Source: Pseudorasbora parva (taxonomy: Eukaryota; Chordata; Actinopteri; Cypriniformes; Gobionidae). From it: a DNA stretch of 64,000 bases. Shown here piece after piece: positions 27,637 through 37,260 of this stretch. The notes under the pieces are model-generated. The model made no database searches, had not been told where the DNA came from, and saw only the letters and a program-made list of their open reading frames with translations. Positions within the stretch are counted from its first letter, which is position 1, and every line of letters begins with the position of its first letter. The translations under genes were made by a program, and so were the position numbers. Location of the stretch: contig NC_090183.1 in assembly GCF_024679245.1 (NCBI RefSeq), positions 24,747,355 to 24,811,354 of the forward strand, read 5' to 3'.

Positions 27637-28015
27637 TGTGGCAAGGGGGGCGTGGTTCAGCGAGGTCTGCAGCGGGAGAGAGAGCCGCGGGACAAGCGGT
27701 AAGTGAGTGGGTTGGAAGCAGATTAATAACACCTGTCTCTCGTTCCAGTAATGAGCGCGGGGACGGTATAAGAGATCGGTGGAACCGGAGACCGAGGAGA
27801 GAGAGAGTCGGACTGTTGGTGCGAGAACACAGAGACTGAGTTTACCCGGAAGCCGGAAGTGCCGCGAACAGGAAGTTATTGTTGCTTATGAGTTTGACTG
27901 AGAACACACGAAGAAGTGTGTTATTGACATTGAGAAAGAGAAAATAAAGATACGCATCAACAGTCCAGCCGACCCCTGTGTCCTCTTCCTTCCTTACTAT
28001 ATCGAACTTGTTACA
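27637..28015 (+). repeat. 5' LTR of the Gmr1-like element
   Basis: It starts TGTGGC and ends GTTACA. A TATA-like GGTATAAGAG lies at about 27764-27773 and a polyadenylation signal AATAAA at 27943-27948, giving a plausible U3-R-U5 layout. It differs from the 3' LTR by one base. A G-rich start and GAGAGAGAG runs are notable. Confidence 0.95.
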
Positions 28016-28016
28016 C

Positions 28017-28034
28017 TGGTGCCGAAACCCGGGA
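28017..28034 (+). promoter_or_regulatory. Primer binding site
   Basis: The sequence TGGTGCCGAAACCCGGGA starts one base after the LTR. A leading TGG pairs with the CCA end of a tRNA, and the rest fits a tRNA 3' acceptor plus T-stem strand. I cannot name the tRNA with certainty. Confidence 0.85.
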
Positions 28035-28058
28035 AGGAAGTAGGACCGCGCCGCCGCC

Positions 28059-28343
28059 ATGACAACACCAACGCCCTCCGCCTCGCCGTTTGCGGACATC
28101 ATCACCTCTCTCGCGGCCCTCCATCAGGAACAACACCAGTCCATGCTGGACCTGCGGGCGGACCAGGAGCGCCGCTTCGAGGCCATCGTCCGCGGCCAGC
28201 AAGAGGACCGCGAGAGGTTCCGGAGCTGGATCGACCGGGAGGTTCGCACCGAAGCCGCCGGGCTCGCCAGCGCACCGGTCCACGTGCCCCTACACAAGAT
28301 GGGGCCACAGGACGATCCCGAGGCCTTCATAGACCTATTTTAG
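28059..28343 (+). pseudogene. Gmr1-like gag N-terminus, ends at premature stop
   Basis: The frame starts at ATG 28059, 25 bases after the primer binding site, and runs 94 codons to a TAG at 28341-28343. A second in-frame stop (TGA 28350-28352) follows. After that the same frame stays open to 32543. The N-terminal part is rich in Q, R and D (QEQHQSMLDLRADQERRFEA), suggesting an amphipathic helix, and ends in DDPEAFIDLF. That segment in related gags leads directly into the 'CGWPRAQWPVRLIPLLTGEA' segment now found after the stops. Small indels around 28340-28360 are the simplest cause; two nonsense mutations or programmed readthrough are alternatives. Confidence 0.85.
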
Positions 28344-28352
28344 GGTCTATGA

Positions 28353-31300
28353 AGTCCCTGCGGGTGGCCCCGGGCACAGTGGCCGGTGCGCCTCATTCCT
28401 CTGCTGACCGGAGAAGCCCAGGCGGCCGCCCAACAACTGCCGGTGGCGAACCTCCTGGAATATGAAGACCTGAAGAGGGCCATCATCCAGCGGGTCGGCC
28501 GGACCCCAGAGCAGCACCGCCAGAGGTTCCGCTCGCTGGAGTGGGGCGAGGCCGGCCGACCCTTCGCGATGGCCCAACAGCTCCGGGACGCGTGCCGCAA
28601 ATGGCTATTGGCCGGTGGAAGCGACGTGGACCACATCGTCGATCTAGTGGTACTGGAGCAGTTTATCGCTCGGCTACCCAAGAAGACCGCCGAGTGGGTC
28701 CAGTGCCACCGGCCCACGTCGCTGACGACGGCCATCAACCTGGCGGAGGACCATCTGGTGGCGTGCCCGGGGGTCGGCGAGCCCCTACTAACCTCTCCCT
28801 CTCTCTCTCCCCCCTCTGTCTCTCCCTCTCGCCCTGTCCCTCTCCCCAGGTCCCGTCCTCCAGGCCCTCCTCGCGTTCCCCCCGGAGGCCGGGGTGGGAT
28901 GGGCCCAGGACCGCTGGGGGCGGGTGGCGACAATGGCTCCGGTTTCACACCCTCCCCGCGCTCATTTTCCAACCCACTCCCCGCCGCAGGGGTGGCGGGT
29001 AAGCCTGGGCTGGCCTGCTGGCGGTGCGGTGATCCGGATCATTTTGTGGACCGATGTCCGAGGATGGACATCGGGACAATGATCCGGATCCCGGACGTCC
29101 AGCGGACCACCCCCGATCAAGCAGGAGAGTACCAAATTCCTGTAAGTATCAAGGGGGGTACATATCAGGCCTTGGTGGATTCAGGATGTAACCAAACCTC
29201 GATCCATCAAAGCCTGATGCAGCCTGGGGCATTGGATACAAGCCGCATGGTTAAGGTGCGGTGTGTGCACGGGGATGTGGTGGAATATCCGGTTGTCCCA
29301 GTCACGATACAGTTTAGGGGGAAAAAGCATAGTGTTGAGGTGGCGGTTAGTCCCCACCTCCGGGATCCGCTAATTCTGGGGACGAATTGGCCCGCCTTTT
29401 CGGCGTTATTGGGGTCGTTATGCGCGGATGCCGCTTGGGAAATCAAGGCTAGGAACGGGGCGGTGCGAGTGCAGGATGGCGAGACTGATACGGGACCCTT
29501 GGGAACAGCTTCAGAGGAACCGAGCGGGGTCGAGAGACTGATTCTCTCGGACCGCGATGACTTCCCTCTGGAGCAGTCGCAAGATGAGACGCTAAAACAT
29601 GCTTTTCAACAGGTCCGCACTATCGACGGTCAGTCCCTCCAACCTGCATTGCCCGTCACGTATCCTTATTTTGCCATAATTAAGGATAGGTTGTATCGAG
29701 TGACCCAAGACGCTCAGACAAAAATGGATACAACCCAGTTGTTAGTACCAAAGAGCCGCCGGGAAATGCTTTTTCAGGCGGCTCACTCTAACCCGATGGC
29801 GGGCCACCTGGGACAGGCGGCCACGCTTAATCGTTTAATGACCCGATTTTTTTGGCCAGGCATTCATGACAATGTGCGCAGGTGGTGCGCGTCTTGTCCT
29901 GAATGTCAGTTGGTGAACCCACTGGCCGCCCCAAAAGCGCCATTGCGCCCCCTACCATTAATGCAGGTCCCCTTCGAGAGAATTGCGATGGACCTCATCG
30001 GGCCATTAGAGCGATCCGCACGCGGACATCGTTTTGCGCTAGTTATCGTGGACTACGCAACACGGTATCCGGAAGCAGTGGCTCTCCGCAACATCTCGGC
30101 GAAGAGTGTTGCGGACGCACTGTTTCGTTTAATCTCCCGAGTGGGGATTCCGAAGGAAATCCTCACTGATCAAGGCACGGCGTTTATGTCACGCACGTTA
30201 AGCGAATTGTACGGATTATTGGGCATTAAATCCATTCGAACAAGCGTCTATCACCCACAAACAGACGGCTTGGTCGAACGGTTTAATCGCACTCTTAAAT
30301 CCATGATCCGTAAATTCGTACAGGAAGACGCCAAAAATTGGGATCGGTGGTTAGAACCCCTCTTATTCGCTGTGCGAGAGGTTCCACAAGCCTCCACGGG
30401 GTTTTCCCCCTTCGAGCTTCTCTACGGACGGCAGCCCCGGGGGGTGCTGGACGTCCTACGAGAAACTTGGGAGGAGGGGCCTTCTTTGGCCAAGAACGAA
30501 ATTCAATATGTGCTGGACTTGCGAACAAAACTCCACACCTTGGGGCGGCTATCTAGGGAGAATTTGTTGCAAGCCCAGGACCGCCAAAGCCGGTCGTATA
30601 ACAGGGGTACGAGACTACGCAAATTCACACCGGGAGAGAAAGTGCTCGTATTACTCCCTACATCGAGCTCTAAATTAATGTCGAAGTGGCAGGGGCCGTT
30701 TGAGGTCGCACGACAGGTTGGAGACCTCGATTATGAAGTGATACGGTCCGATAGGAACGGGGCACGTCAAATATACCACCTCAATCTCCTTAAGAAATGG
30801 AATGAGGTGGAATCAGTGTTGTTGGCGACGGTGATCGGGGGAGAGGATGATCTCGGGCCAGAGGCGAGCATCAAAGCACAATCGGTCGCGCTGGCCCCTG
30901 GGGGAGATCACCTCTCACCGTCCCAACTCACTGATATATCAAAACTACAGGCGGAGTTCGCCGACGTGTTTTCGCCCCTACCGGGACGTACCAACTTAAT
31001 TCAGCACCATATCGAGACCGAGTCGGGCGTGGTAGTTCGCAGCCGGCCGTATCGCTTACCTGAACACAAGAAAAAAGTAGTTCAGGAAGAATTAGGGGCA
31101 ATGCTCGATATGGGAGTAATAGAGGAGTCCAACAGTGACTGGGCGAGCCCGATCGTTTTGGTCCCTAAGACCGACGGCTCGGTCAGGTTCTGTGTGGACT
31201 ACCGCAAGGTGAACGCAGTGTCGAAATTCGACGCGTATCCAATGCCGCGGGTTGACGAGTTGCTTGATCGGCTGGGCACGGCTCGATTTTATTCGACATT

Positions 31301-32543
31301 GGACTTAACGAAGGGCTATTGGCAGATCCCCTTGTCTCCATTGTCCAAAGAAAAGACAGCTTTCACCACGCCGTTTGGATTACACCAATTCGTCACGCTT
31401 CCCTTCGGCTTGTTCGGGGCACCCGCTACCTTTCAGCGCCTCATGGACAGGATTTTGCGTCCCCATGCCGCATATGCTGCTGCCTACCTGGACGATATCG
31501 TGATTTACAGTCACGATTGGCGGCGGCATATGCAGCATGTCAGGGCGGTCTTGAGGTCGCTGAGGGGAGCGGGGCTCACGGCCAATCCGAAGAAGTGTGC
31601 AATTGGGCGGGTGGAGGTAAGATATCTGGGCTTCCACTTGGGTCATGGACAGGTGCGTCCCCAAATTGATAAGACCGCCGCAATTGCAACCTGTCCGAGA
31701 CCCAAGACCAAAAAGGAGGTAAGACAGTTCTTGGGGCTGGCGGGATATTATAGACGGTTTATACCAAATTATTCGGACCTCACCAGCCCTTTGACTGACC
31801 TTACTAGAAAGGGGCTACCAGATACGGTCCAATGGACGGAGCCGTGCCAGCAGGCCTTCACCCGAGTTAAGGCTGCTCTATGTGGCGGGCCGCTTTTACA
31901 CTCCCCTGACTTTTCTCTCCCTTTTCTGTTGCAGACTGACGCGTCGGACAGGGGGCTGGGCGCAGTCCTGGCCCAGGAGGTGGAGGGGGGAGAGCGGCCG
32001 GTGCTGTACATCAGCCGCAAGCTCTCCAAGAGAGAGGCTAAGTACAGCACCATCGAAAAGGAGTGCCTTGCCATCAGGTGGGCCGTTCTCACCCTCCGCT
32101 ACTACCTTCTGGGGCGGGAGTTCACCCTCTGTTCGGACCACGCTCCTCTCCAATGGCTCCACCGCATGAAGGATACCAACGCGCGGATCACCCGTTGGTA
32201 TCTAGCTCTTCAGCCTTTTAAGTTCCAGGTGGTCCACAGGCCGGGTGCTCAGATGGCTGTGGCCGACTTCCTCTCCAGAAATGGGGGGGGGGGGCTGCAG
32301 GCCGGACGGCTCCCCGGCCTGAGTCGGGGCGGTGGGGGTATGTGGCAAGGGGGGCGTGGTTCAGCGAGGTCTGCAGCGGGAGAGAGAGCCGCGGGACAAG
32401 CGGTAAGTGAGTGGGTTGGAAGCAGATTAATAACACCTGTCTCTCGTTCCAGTAATGAGCGCGGGGACGGTATAAGAGATCGGTGGAACCGGAGACCGAG
32501 GAGAGAGAGAGTCGGACTGTTGGTGCGAGAACACAGAGACTGA
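28353..32543 (+). CDS. Gmr1-like gag C-terminus and pol polyprotein
   Basis: The frame is open from just after the second gag stop. Counting codons from 28386, gag ends with a zinc knuckle CWRCGDPDHFVDRC (about residue 211). Protease follows with ALVDSG (about 264). Integrase comes next: HHCC zinc domain (H near 468, CASCPEC near 500), core aspartates in MDLIGPL (536) and DQGTAF (594), glutamate in VERFNR (630), then a GPF module in KWQGPFEVARQVGDLDYEV (about 770). RT follows with CVDYRKVN (937) and YLDDIVIYS (1034), then RNase H with TDASDRGLGAVL (1183), IEKECLAI (1222), CSDHAPLQ (1250) and VADFLSR (1292). All key catalytic residues I can place are present. No env or chromodomain is seen. 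The frame has no stop before the 3' LTR and ends inside it. No natural ATG follows the gag stops close by, so it needs gag translation to be repaired or bypassed. Confidence 0.93.
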   Translation, partial: SPCGWPRAQWPVRLIPLLTGEAQAAAQQLPVANLLEYEDLKRAIIQRVGRTPEQHRQRFRSLEWGEAGRPFAMAQQLRDACRKWLLAGGSDVDHIVDLVVLEQFIARLPKKTAEWVQCHRPTSLTTAINLAEDHLVACPGVGEPLLTSPSLSPPSVSPSRPVPLPRSRPPGPPRVPPGGRGGMGPGPLGAGGDNGSGFTPSPRSFSNPLPAAGVAGKPGLACWRCGDPDHFVDRCPRMDIGTMIRIPDVQRTTPDQAGEYQIPVSIKGGTYQALVDSGCNQTSIHQSLMQPGALDTSRMVKVRCVHGDVVEYPVVPVTIQFRGKKHSVEVAVSPHLRDPLILGTNWPAFSALLGSLCADAAWEIKARNGAVRVQDGETDTGPLGTASEEPSGVERLILSDRDDFPLEQSQDETLKHAFQQVRTIDGQSLQPALPVTYPYFAIIKDRLYRVTQDAQTKMDTTQLLVPKSRREMLFQAAHSNPMAGHLGQAATLNRLMTRFFWPGIHDNVRRWCASCPECQLVNPLAAPKAPLRPLPLMQVPFERIAMDLIGPLERSARGHRFALVIVDYATRYPEAVALRNISAKSVADALFRLISRVGIPKEILTDQGTAFMSRTLSELYGLLGIKSIRTSVYHPQTDGLVERFNRTLKSMIRKFVQEDAKNWDRWLEPLLFAVREVPQASTGFSPFELLYGRQPRGVLDVLRETWEEGPSLAKNEIQYVLDLRTKLHTLGRLSRENLLQAQDRQSRSYNRGTRLRKFTPGEKVLVLLPTSSSKLMSKWQGPFEVARQVGDLDYEVIRSDRNGARQIYHLNLLKKWNEVESVLLATVIGGEDDLGPEASIKAQSVALAPGGDHLSPSQLTDISKLQAEFADVFSPLPGRTNLIQHHIETESGVVVRSRPYRLPEHKKKVVQEELGAMLDMGVIEESNSDWASPIVLVPKTDGSVRFCVDYRKVNAVSKFDAYPMPRVDELLDRLGTARFYSTLDLTKGYWQIPLSPLSKEKTAFTTPFGLHQFVTLPFGLFGAPATFQRLMDRILRPHAAYAAAYLDDIVIYSHDWRRHMQHVRAVLRSLRGAGLTANPKKCAIGRVEVRYLGFHLGHGQVRPQIDKTAAIATCPRPKTKKEVRQFLGLAGYYRRFIPNYSDLTSPLTDLTRKGLPDTVQWTEPCQQAFTRVKAALCGGPLLHSPDFSLPFLLQTDASDRGLGAVLAQEVEGGERPVLYISRKLSKREAKYSTIEKECLAIRWAVLTLRYYLLGREFTLCSDHAPLQWLHRMKDTNARITRWYLALQPFKFQVVHRPGAQMAVADFLSRNGGGGLQAGRLPGLSRGGGGMWQGGRGSARSAAGERAAGQAVSEWVGSRLITPVSRSSNERGDGIRDRWNRRPRRERVGLLVREHRD
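32324..32340 (+). promoter_or_regulatory. Polypurine-type tract before the 3' LTR
   Basis: The G-rich run ending GGTGGGGGTA lies immediately before the 3' LTR, where second-strand priming occurs in LTR elements. A second G run at 32283-32294 is further upstream. Confidence 0.6.
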
Positions 32544-32719
32544 GTTTACCCGGAAGCCGGAAGTGCCGCGAACCGGAAGTTATTGTTGCTTATGAGTTTG
32601 ACTGAGAACACACGAAGAAGTGTGTTATTGACATTGAGAAAGAGAAAATAAAGATACGCATCAACAGTCCAGCCGACCCCTGTGTCCTCTTCCTTCCTTA
32701 CTATATCGAACTTGTTACA
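32341..32719 (+). repeat. 3' LTR of the Gmr1-like element
   Basis: It is a 379-bp copy of 27637-28015 with a single difference (32574 C versus 27870 A). It supplies the stop codon (32541-32543) of the pol frame. It is followed by the ATGAG target duplication. Confidence 0.95.
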
Positions 32720-32724
32720 ATGAG

Positions 32725-33323
32725 TTTTAAGGGATAACTCTTAACTACAGGGGGACTTTACAAATGTTGTATTTGTCTTTTTATTTAAATTGTTCTAAAT
32801 ACAAACCATTAAAATGTTAATTTCCTGAAAAGAATGGTGTTTGAAAATCATTTGATATGCCCTCCAACTTGTCTTAAATCCTCAAAGTTAAGATGCTTAA
32901 TGAACTTATTTGGTCTTTAAGTATTACAACATCCCAATACATGGATGGACAACTTTGGTCCTGGAGGTCATTGTCCTGCAGAGTTTAGCTCCAACCATTA
33001 TGCAACTCCCCTGCCTGTAGCTTTTTAGTAATACTGAAAACCTTGATTAGCTTGTTTGTGTCAAGAAACACCAGTTATGACGACAGCATATGGTGAGAAT
33101 AACATGTTTATTTGAGGTGCAGCAGAAACGGGACAGGCAGGCAAGCAAACTTGATTTATCCGATGAAAATGAGAACAGAATGATAAAGAAACTCTTTACT
33201 GTGTTACAGGCGGTGTTGGAGCTTGTGGGTTCGTGAGAGGTGACAGTGTAGAACACAAACTTCTGTGGGAGTTCCAAGGAGGTTAAGGAAGTAATGGAGA
33301 CTCAAGGAGGTAGGAAATAGTGA
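32725..33323. other. Intergenic with a MITE fragment
   Basis: 32945-33010 carries 'tttggtcctggaggtcattg' and 'cctgcagagtttagctccaa', a phrase from an abundant fish MITE, also seen in the opposite sense at 39370-39425. No gene is recognised. Confidence 0.5.
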
Positions 33324-33559
33324 TGTTCTCATTCATAAAACTTTGCGTAGATTTCATCCTAAAAGTGTACATGCGTACAAAAGCTAGATTTTGCGTATAC
33401 GAACAAAACAATTCAGATTTATAAAACCATGTGTACGCCAGAAGTTGCGCAAAAATCCCTTTATAAATCACAGCTAGCATTAGATTGTGCGCACGTGCAT
33501 CTCCACCCTAACTTCTCCCCGAAATCCCCATATATGGAGCTTACAATGCCTAGTTTTAC

Positions 33560-33964
33560 TACACTGTAAAAAATGTTTTTTTTGGTTTTTGTTGGTTTAA
33601 CTTAAAAAAGTAAGTAACCTGGTTGCCTTAAAATTGTAAGTTTATTGAAATTAAAAATTTAAGTTGATACAATGAAGCAAATTTGTTTAATAAATAGAAA
33701 CTCAAAATATTATTGTATCTGAACCACATTTAAAAAATGATAAATCATGAAAATAGCGCTATTTGGCATGTTTCACTGCATCATCAGAAATAAAACACAA
33801 ACAATTACCCAATATGCTTAAAAAATCTTTTAATAATATTTTAATAATGGTTGTCAAATCTCAAAAAAATGTTCATTGTATTAACTCAAAATGTTTATTT
33901 CAATTAACTCAAAATTTTAAGGCAACCAGGTAACTTTTTATCAAAATAATTTTTTTACAGTGTA
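33560..33964 (+). mobile_element. MITE, copy 2 of the TACACTGTAAAAAA family
   Basis: Both termini are present: TACACTGTAAAAAATG at the left and the inverse, ending TTTTTTTACAGTGTA, at the right. The body matches 526-913 in reverse complement. It is about 405 bp and non-coding. This copy is better preserved and defines the family's ends. Confidence 0.85.
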
Positions 33965-35289
33965 TGCATGACCCCATCTGCATATCATTTGCATGCATAT
34001 TCCCATCCACGTGACACCATGTTTAACATTGTCAAAGGTAAAAGACATTGAAAAATATTAGATACAGACTATAAATGCCATTTGTGCCTTAGGCTACACA
34101 TTACATTGCTGAATATTTCGTTCATTCACTTCAAATAAAATAAAATTCATGCAGTTTTGCTGATAATGTCCAACCATTGATCAGCTATCAATGAAAGTCC
34201 CTATCAATGAAAACTCATTCTCTCCTTATTCTGCCATTGGCGTAATCCTCCAACAGTGCCAGCAGTGCCATCATGAAGCATTACATATGCGGGTCACCGG
34301 AGGATTTATGTTTTTAATAAAAAGACTGATCGTTAACACCTCGACAAAATCACAGAATTAATTTGTGGGGGAAAATTGAAGACTAAAATGTTATAGTGAA
34401 CACATGATTCTTTATGATGGTTCTATAATGTAATATAGTTAGGACTGATGATGAGTACCGATTGTGCTTCACTGTATTTGCAGACTTTGACATTTTAGGA
34501 TATATGTAGCCTACATTAAGAAAAATATTTCGTTTTTACACTGTGTTGTGCAGTTCTCTAATAAAAAGGTATTTCGTGCTATTCTGGGGTGCGTTTCCCG
34601 TACAACGACGTAGATCGCAGATTAACCACCATAGTACGATGCATCTTTGTGAAAACGAACGACCTAGTCACGACTGTTTCCCGAAACCATGGTACCTGTG
34701 TCGCAGATCCATAGTTCAAACTACGTTGGTATGAGCCGTCGTTCTTCTTCTTCTTCGATCTAATGGCTGACTGGAGACATGAGCACATACCGCCACCTAC
34801 AGTAATTTGGTTTTATTTTCTCTTTTCTTCGACTCGAACTAAGCTTTTGAAATGACGTTACGTAGGAGTCTTGTAATATTGAATGATTTGTTTGTTCTGC
34901 AATACATTATACACACAGAGTTAAAAATGTGTTCTTTTCTGATCCCAATGTCAATAATTTCACAATTTCAGATAAACACTATTTCTTATGTAATATTGAT
35001 AGGCTACTTAACCACAATTGAAAAAAGATGGGTTTTGAAAAACTGATGTACAGTTGTGGATTGCTTATTTTGCATTTTTGTCTTCTTGCCATTCTGAGGT
35101 GTTAATGAAAATGACACACACGAAAACCCCAATTTTCAATGCTTAAAATTGCAGTTCTTTTCGAGAAGGTTGTGGAATATAGTAAAGTCCAGCTATTTTC
35201 AAAGCTGAAAAATAGCATTACAAATGCTGAAAAAAATAAAATCTGGCCATAAATCACTTAAAAAATAATTGCTAGATATGCTAGATATG

Positions 35290-35640
35290 GATATGGACAA
35301 AGCCCAGACAAAGTCAGGAATAAGTGGAAGGACTTTGCAAGTGAGACAAAACAGAGGGCTGTGGCACGTAAGAGGGAAGCAAACAAGACTGATGTGGTAT
35401 CAGTTCAGTTCCTCCTGTCCCTACAGAGGTAGACAAAGTTTGGGCCATCCTGGGGCCTGTTGCAATGGAAGGATCCTTGGAGATATGGATTAATGTGCAT
35501 CAACCAGGCCTTTGCCTTCAAAGTCCAACATCAGGCCCTCTCCAGTCTGGCCCTTCAACATCAGGCTTCACATCTTCAGAGGGCAATAAGAAGAAACAAT
35601 GCTTTAAATTCAGTTGTTAGCTACACTGCATTATTATGCT
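35290..35640 (+). pseudogene. Harbinger Myb/SANT-like protein relic
   Basis: Combining the frames, the relic has KWKDFASETKQRAVARKREA-like sequence at about 35320-35385 and, after a shift, VDKVWAILGPVAMEGSLEIW at about 35430-35490 and then VQHQALSSLALQHQA. This fits the trihelix/Myb-like helper protein encoded beside Harbinger transposases, which binds the element and the transposase in the nucleus. The start and the first helices are missing and frames are broken. Confidence 0.6.
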
Positions 35641-35850
35641 GTTGGAAATGTATGGAGGTGGTGGGTGATGGCCTAATGGGTGGGTGATAGAAGTACACAT
35701 GACTCTTTTGTGTGGGCAACTAAGGGGCAGTTTGCAGGTTGCTGAAGAGGGTGCATGGCTTTGGTTATAGCTGCCTGCTGGAGACATGTCCTCTTCGCCC
35801 ATACATCCTGTCACCTGTACAGCATCCAGCCACCACTGCAGTTTAACCCA
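35640..35850 (+). pseudogene. Harbinger transposase fragment
   Basis: In one plus frame the relic reads THDSFVWATKGQFAG (about 35695-35740) and, after shifts, a segment ending in LRPYILSPVQHP (about 35790-35825). This corresponds to the 'HDSxxW...GDSGYPLRPYLMTP' region between the catalytic acidic residues of PIF/Harbinger transposases. The rest of the enzyme is missing. Confidence 0.5.
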
Positions 35851-35962
35851 TTTGTTTAATGTGACATAATTTCCGATCAATATTTGGTTTCTTTGCCGAT
35901 ATGTATTAAATGAACACTTAAAAACATTAAAAAAAACTTTTTTAACATGCAGATATACATAC

Positions 35963-35964
<2 letters not shown>

Positions 35965-36045
<81 letters not shown>
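35965..36045. repeat. (CT)n microsatellite followed by (TA)n
   Basis: About 81 bases of pure CT, then TA repeats to about 36062. It lies inside the nested Harbinger element. Confidence 0.97.
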
Positions 36046-36047
<2 letters not shown>

Positions 36048-37260
36048 ATATATATATATATATGTATTCACACACAAACACATATGTAGAGAGTATTCTA
36101 TATTCTAATTCTGTAAAAAAAATCACTAATTTATAATTTTTTTTGTTATTTATACATTCATTTAAAATTTAAAATTAATTTACTATTGAAATACTGTAAT
36201 CTGAGTGTTAACATTTTATATTAGTGAAAACCTCTAACACACTGTTTTACAATATTGTTATATGAGACATGTATTTTGTAATGTTTTTAAATTAAAATTA
36301 AACAAAGATAACCCACTTGACAGACTCACCGTTTCTTTGCACAAACGAAACAATGGCTGCGTTCTAATCGGCAAAATTAATGCTTTCAAAGGCCACTTCG
36401 AAGGGAGAATAATCGTGAAGGCCACGCTTCTATATAGTTTCAAACTGAATTTGTAATAATAATAAAAAGGTGATTTATGTGATAAACTTAAACCACAACT
36501 TTAAGTCTTTTAAACCACTCAAAGTGGATGGTGAAATCTTCTAAAGGAATAGGGCACAGGGTCGATAACTCTGAATAGAACACAGCCCAGGTGCGGCGCA
36601 ATCAATGACGTCGACACAGCAAAATAACGACGAACTATGACTCTAACCACAGGTGGAGAGCTGTCGTTCCAACGACACAAATTTGCGATGCAGTTTGCGA
36701 ATGTTCTTTAGACCAATGGTTTCAGGAAACACTGAATCGCTGAACTACGTTGGTAACGACGGAACTTGCGACCATAGTTGGCTAACGATGCTTTTGGGAA
36801 ACGCACCCCTGTATCACATGTAGCTCCTCCTGCACTCCCGTTGTGGACAATGTGACTGTAAGGCAGCGATATATTATTTTAACACATTTTGAATTACGTT
36901 TGGATTTCACTTGATGCATATAGCCTAAAACAATCAGCACAAATAACACTGTTGGATTTAATCTTCGTGACAATGTGGATATAACGTATGAAATGGAGTG
37001 AAAATGAAATGGCATTAATTCATTCTTATAATCTCACATTTATTTTCTACAATCTTACTTCAGTTCACGATTTCACCATCTGTGTCGCCAATTCCCTTTG
37101 TCTCCAGAATGTGCGTACGCACAGATCAAAGTTTGCTTAAAGGTGTGCACATTCTCCCGTCAAGTTTGTTTTTTATCGATCACAACCTTTGCGTGAGAAC
37201 TGGCGTACGTACGTTTCCAGCCCTGTTTTGTGCGTACGCATGCTTTATAAATGAGACCCC

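Larger units (their letters stand above)
27637..32719 (+). mobile_element. Gmr1-like Ty3/gypsy LTR retrotransposon, near full length
   Basis: The 5083-bp element has two 379-bp LTRs, flanking ATGAG 5-bp target duplications (27632-27636 and 32720-32724), a primer binding site after the 5' LTR and a G-rich tract before the 3' LTR. Its single long frame encodes gag zinc knuckle, protease, integrase, RT and RNase H in that order. The sequences are gypsy-like, but the integrase precedes RT, an arrangement known from the Gmr1 group of fish and other deuterostomes and otherwise typical of Ty1/copia. LTRs differ at one position (27870 A, 32574 C), so insertion is recent. Two in-frame stops in gag are the only clear lesions. 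Confidence 0.95.
34586..36809. mobile_element. PIF/Harbinger element with GGGGTGCGTTTCCC termini
   Basis: The left end GGGGTGCGTTTCCCGTA and the right end, inversely GGGGTGCGTTTCCCAAA, match over 14 bases. Further in, both ends share 'aactacgttggta' (34720, 36743) and related blocks. The inside contains a Myb/SANT-like relic and a short transposase relic, the two proteins that Harbinger elements normally encode. It is degenerate: both genes are incomplete and a CT/TA microsatellite has grown at 35965-36062. It inserted into the element at 33324-37260. Confidence 0.75.
33324..37260. mobile_element. Harbinger-like element hosting nested insertions
   Basis: The left end 'gttctcattcataaaacttt' (from 33325) and the right end, read inversely as 'ggggtctcatttataaagca' (to 37260), are imperfect inverted copies. 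Sub-terminal sequence on both sides is full of short 'gtacgc'/'gcgtac' motifs (33370-33440 and 37110-37245). This resembles PIF/Harbinger-type fish elements. Its own non-nested sequence is only about 1.3 kb and non-coding. A MITE (33560-33964) and a second element (34586-36809) lie inside. No target duplication is clear. Confidence 0.6.

Noticed and set aside
28019..28465. 148-codon plus-strand frame overlapping gag
   Set aside because: It is out of frame with gag-pol, GC-rich and without domains; the 28059 frame carries the gag.
28340..28972. 210-codon minus-strand frame opposite gag-pol
   Set aside because: It is the GC-rich antisense shadow of the gag-pol frame.
33324..37260. Possible host gene between 33 and 37 kb
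   Set aside because: The open frames there are explained by nested transposon relics or are AT-rich noise.
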